Shown in pieces: positions 6,256 through 8,471 of a stretch of DNA of 8,471 bases; the first letter of the stretch is position 1, and each line of letters begins with the position of its first letter. Source of the stretch: Pedosphaera sp. GTDB lineage: Bacteria > Verrucomicrobiota > Verrucomicrobiae > Limisphaerales > Pedosphaeraceae. The DNA lies in NCBI GenBank assembly GCA_028293265.1, contig JAQGPB010000506.1:1-8471 (forward strand), read 5' to 3'. The notes below the pieces were generated by a model, which saw only the letters and a list, made by a program, of their open reading frames with translations, made no database searches and was not told where the DNA came from. Made by a program: the position numbers and the translations under genes.

Positions 6256-6564
6256 ATGATTTCGAATGACCGTCCGTCTCCGTATGGCAATCGTTCTTAC
6301 GGGTCGTCTTATCCGCCCAAGCCACCCGTTAATGAAGACACTCTGAAGACGGATAAAGTCCAGATTGAGCGCAAGACTTTTGTTTTCACGCTCAAGGAAA
6401 ATCCTCGCGGCCGCTTTCTGCGCATTACGGAAGATGTCGGTGGACGCCGGGACACCATCATCATCCCCGCCCCCGGCTTGGAGGATTTCAAAAAGTTGCT
6501 GGACGAAATGGTGAAAGCCTCCGGAGAAACTCCTTCCAAGGAAGAAAAAGGGCAGGGCGAGTAA
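6256..6564 (+). CDS. PUR-domain (DUF3276) nucleic-acid-binding protein
   Basis: The 102-residue product has a disordered Ser/Pro/Tyr-rich N-terminus (about 1-30), one PUR repeat (about 35-87) and a charged tail rich in Glu and Lys. The repeat reads ERKTFVFTLKENPRGRFLRI, then ED-GGRRDTIIIP and LEDFKKLLDEM, giving the strands-then-helix pattern of the PUR fold. Bacterial single-repeat PUR proteins bind RNA and single- and double-stranded DNA, and are common in Bacteroidetes, Spirochaetes and relatives; Borrelia BpuR is a post-transcriptional regulator. Two copies normally dimerise to build one whole PUR domain. A frame beginning at TTG 6181 is open, but that TTG lies in a -35-like box and the extra 25 residues are unlike the family, so ATG 6256 is preferred. 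The target nucleic acid is unknown. Confidence 0.88.
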   Translation: MISNDRPSPYGNRSYGSSYPPKPPVNEDTLKTDKVQIERKTFVFTLKENPRGRFLRITEDVGGRRDTIIIPAPGLEDFKKLLDEMVKASGETPSKEEKGQGE

Positions 6565-6601
6565 GGGCGGGGTCCAAGTGCCAAGCCGGGCTGCGGGGGT
6601 T

Positions 6602-6619
6602 GCAAGCGATTTCGCTTGC
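6602..6619. terminator. Perfect 8-bp hairpin between the PUR and thioesterase genes
   Basis: GCAAGCGA (6602-6609), two T, then TCGCTTGC (6612-6619). It begins 37 nt after the PUR stop codon and ends 32 nt before the thioesterase ATG. There is no U-tract, so it may act as an mRNA 3'-end stabiliser or Rho-assisted stop rather than a classical terminator. Confidence 0.35.
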
Positions 6620-6651
6620 TTGCCGCTCGCGCACTGATTTCCAATGATCCC

Positions 6652-7122
6652 ATGCGTGCGCTGCCCCATACCTCATCCTGTTTTGTTTGTGGCGAGTCGA
6701 ATGCCAGCGGACTCAAAATTCGATTTGAAACCGATGGCACGGTTGTGCGCGCGAATTTCCTGCCCCGCCCCGAACATTTCGGCTTCCAACAAACCATCCA
6801 TGGCGGCATCATCGCCACTTTGCTCGATGAAATCATGGTCTGGGCATGCGTAGTCCAAACGAAGCGCTTCGCCTATTGCGCCGAGTTGAATGTCCGTTTT
6901 ATCAGCCCGTTGCGTCCGGGAGAGGAAGTATCGGCCAACGCCGAACTGGTGGTGAACCGCAAGAACAAACTCTTTGAGGCCAAGGGTGAATTGCGCGACG
7001 GTTCGGGCCGGTTGCTGGCCTCGGCGACCGGCAAATATCTGCCCATCAAGGAAGCTGAACTCTCCGCCATGCTCACGGATTTTGTCGGCGATACCAAGGG
7101 GTTGTTCGACGAGACGACTTGA
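6652..7122 (+). CDS. Hotdog-fold thioesterase (PaaI/acyl-CoA thioesterase-like)
   Basis: The 156-residue product has the hotdog core signature QQTIHGGIIATLLDEIM at about residues 46-62. His50-Gly-Gly caps the central helix and Asp59/Glu60 are the likely catalytic acids. A following strand region, AELNVRFISPLRPGEEV, is typical of PaaI-type enzymes, which hydrolyse acyl-CoA or aryl-CoA thioesters in the cytoplasm, usually as tetramers. The N-terminus carries SSCFVCGESNASGLKI, a CxxCG-N-GL motif (Cys10, Cys13, Asn17) seen in a subset of bacterial hotdog proteins; its role is uncertain. ATG 6652 places this motif at the N-terminus. A TTG at 6616 in the same frame lies inside the 6602-6619 hairpin and is less likely. 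The gene converges on the TolC-family gene with only 24 nt between the stop codons. The acyl substrate is unknown. Confidence 0.88.
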   Translation: MRALPHTSSCFVCGESNASGLKIRFETDGTVVRANFLPRPEHFGFQQTIHGGIIATLLDEIMVWACVVQTKRFAYCAELNVRFISPLRPGEEVSANAELVVNRKNKLFEAKGELRDGSGRLLASATGKYLPIKEAELSAMLTDFVGDTKGLFDETT

Positions 7123-7146
7123 GCGGCGGTCATTTCCTTCCCAGCC

Positions 7147-8469
7147 TCATTTTACATTCAACTGAATGTTGTTTGCTTCCAGCGTGGTGCCCTCGTCGAG
7201 CGACAGTTGGGCGATGGCGATGTTGTAATTGGCCAACGCCTGGACTTCATTGACGCGCGCGGTGGTGAGGTTGGAGATGAGTTGCAGCACGATGAAACTC
7301 GTGCTCTTGCCGTTTTCGAGCTTCTTGCGTTCCGCGTCGAGCGCTTCCTGGGCGTAAATCCGGGCGTCACGCGTGGCATATACCTGCTGCAACGCCGAGC
7401 GCAACTGACCGACATCGTTGTCCACCGCCACGACGATGGTTTGTTCGGTTTGTTTGAATTGCAGCAGCAATTGTTTCAAGGTTGCCTTGCCGGATTTGTA
7501 TTGATTGCGCGCGGCATAATTTCCCCCCAGCGGAATGCTCACAGATGCACCGTAAGTGTAGCTGGAGTTATTTCTCGCGATGAGGTCATCAAAACTGTCG
7601 CCCAGGAAGGTTCGATTCGCATTTTTTCCATAACTGCCGTTCACATCCAGTTCGGGAAAAATCTGGTTGAAATCAAATTTTAGCGTCACGTTTTGCGCCT
7701 CGATTCTCAGTCTGGCCTCGACCAGATCCGGGCGCTGTGCCACTGCGCGACGCCAGCTTTCCTGCAAGTTCAACTCCTGCGGCACCGCGACCATTGGCTC
7801 GGACGGAAGCACCGTCACGCCCGCCCATTCGGCATAGTTGTCGGTCAACAGGTTTTTGAGCGTATTTTCCTGGACGATAAGTTGCTGCTCGGCCAGATGC
7901 ATTGCCGCCAAGCTTGCGGCCGCCTGGGATTCGGATTGCTTTTCGTCCAAAGGCGCCAGCGCGCCGACTTCCACGCGCTTAAGGTTCTCCGCCACGAGTT
8001 GCTGCGCCAGTTTGTACGCGGTCGCATTCGCCTCCACATTGCCGCGGGCAAACGAGAGGTTGTAATAGGCCGATTTGACGGAGGTCACGGAAGTCATGAT
8101 CTGCAATCGGAGCGCCGACTCGGATTCTTTGAGGGTGGCCTTGTTGAGTTGGATTTGCAGGCGGGTGCTATCGATCCAGAAATTTTTCAGCAACGGCTGG
8201 CTCAGCGTTATGGTTGCGTCGCTGACCCAGGAAGCGGAGGGGAGCAAAGTCCCGCTTTGCCGATCCGCTAGCCCTTTCAATTCATAGGTCAGGCCGGTGG
8301 GGAGAACACCCTTGATATCAGGAGTGTAAGTTTCATCTGTTGAAATATGGCTGGCGGTCGGCAGGCCGGTCGTTGGATCAATCGAGCCACCAGCATTGTT
8401 TCTGTAGCTTTTAAGCGCGCTAAAACTGAAAAGCGGTTCGTAAGCTCCGTAAGTGATATTCAACGCAAA
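7147..8469 (-). CDS. TolC-family outer membrane efflux protein (N-terminus beyond the window)
   Basis: The last 440 residues are visible; the frame remains open to the window edge, and the visible start (F-A-L-NITYGAYEPLFSFSAL) matches an internal beta strand of the family, so the signal peptide lies to the right. Both outer-membrane-efflux repeats are present. The first has helices around QPLLKNFWIDSTRLQIQLNK and a long Ala/Leu/Gln coiled-coil with LKRVEVGALAPLDEKQSE. The second begins at VAQRPDLVEARLRIEAQNV and ends with LENGKSTSFIVLQLISNL plus NYNIAIAQLSLDEGT. TolC proteins form trimeric outer-membrane tunnels that join an inner-membrane pump and a periplasmic adaptor. No pump or adaptor gene lies in the window; such genes, if present, would be beyond the right edge. 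The substrate is unknown. The gene ends 24 nt from the convergent thioesterase gene. Confidence 0.92.
   Translation of the reverse strand, partial: FALNITYGAYEPLFSFSALKSYRNNAGGSIDPTTGLPTASHISTDETYTPDIKGVLPTGLTYELKGLADRQSGTLLPSASWVSDATITLSQPLLKNFWIDSTRLQIQLNKATLKESESALRLQIMTSVTSVKSAYYNLSFARGNVEANATAYKLAQQLVAENLKRVEVGALAPLDEKQSESQAAASLAAMHLAEQQLIVQENTLKNLLTDNYAEWAGVTVLPSEPMVAVPQELNLQESWRRAVAQRPDLVEARLRIEAQNVTLKFDFNQIFPELDVNGSYGKNANRTFLGDSFDDLIARNNSSYTYGASVSIPLGGNYAARNQYKSGKATLKQLLLQFKQTEQTIVVAVDNDVGQLRSALQQVYATRDARIYAQEALDAERKKLENGKSTSFIVLQLISNLTTARVNEVQALANYNIAIAQLSLDEGTTLEANNIQLNVK
7154..7169. repeat. Small perfect dyad at the 3' end of the TolC-family gene
   Basis: ACATTCA (7154-7160), AC, TGAATGT (7163-7169). 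It covers the last codons of the TolC-family gene and stands at the convergent junction. Read on the - strand it is followed by AAAAT rather than T, so it is a poor terminator. Confidence 0.25.
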
Positions 8470-8471
8470 TT

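Noticed and set aside
5425..6669. Antisense frame of 414 codons spanning the DUF4149 and PUR genes
   Set aside because: It crosses two real genes and the tandem-repeat gap, and its composition shows no family features; it is a mirror frame.
7207..8271. Two + strand frames (158 and 192 codons) opposite the TolC-family gene
   Set aside because: The minus strand encodes a clear outer-membrane efflux protein throughout; these are mirror frames.

Overview
The window is bacterial, moderately GC-rich chromosomal DNA with seven credible protein genes. Six lie on the + strand and one, at the right end, on the - strand. Both terminal genes run off the window. The gene content points to a Gram-negative outer-membrane organism, most likely Verrucomicrobiota (Pedosphaera/Limisphaerales-like). 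It includes an MlaA-type outer-membrane lipid-transport domain, a TolC-family efflux protein and a small PUR-domain (DUF3276) protein. None of the visible start codons has a strong Shine-Dalgarno sequence. This assignment is inference from gene content, with no marker gene in the window.

Layout: (1) 2-1747 is the 3' part of a gene whose product joins an MlaA/VacJ domain to an alpha/beta-hydrolase domain with a complete-looking Ser-Asp-His set. (2) 1748-2661 is a 0.9 kb stretch without a convincing gene. It holds a dyad over the preceding stop codon, a roughly 193-bp unit bounded by 18-nt inverted repeats, a pyrimidine-rich segment with two 47-nt imperfect direct repeats, and an AT-rich dyad. 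(3) 2773-3435 encodes a membrane-anchored CX5R phosphatase. (4) 3547-4230 encodes a GST-fold protein whose last 20 nt overlap the start of a PIN-PhoH ATPase/ribonuclease gene (4211-5527). (5) A 125-bp gap contains a hairpin and four degenerate 7-nt tandem units. (6) 5653-6180 encodes a four-helix DUF4149 membrane protein and 6256-6564 a PUR-domain nucleic-acid-binding protein. Both have a -10-like hexamer exactly 6 nt before the start codon, suggesting leaderless transcripts. (7) 6652-7122 encodes a hotdog-fold thioesterase with an N-terminal CxxCG motif. (8) 7147-8469 (-) is the C-terminal part of a TolC-family protein, convergent with the thioesterase gene.

The clearest functional pairing is inside one polypeptide: an MlaA domain, which removes misplaced phospholipid from the outer leaflet, fused to a putative lipase/esterase. 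In Proteobacteria retrograde transport (Mla) and degradation (PldA) do these jobs in separate proteins. The other genes look like housekeeping or stress functions: RNA metabolism, detoxification, acyl-thioester hydrolysis and efflux. No CRISPR array, rRNA, tRNA, transposase, integrase or phage gene was seen.
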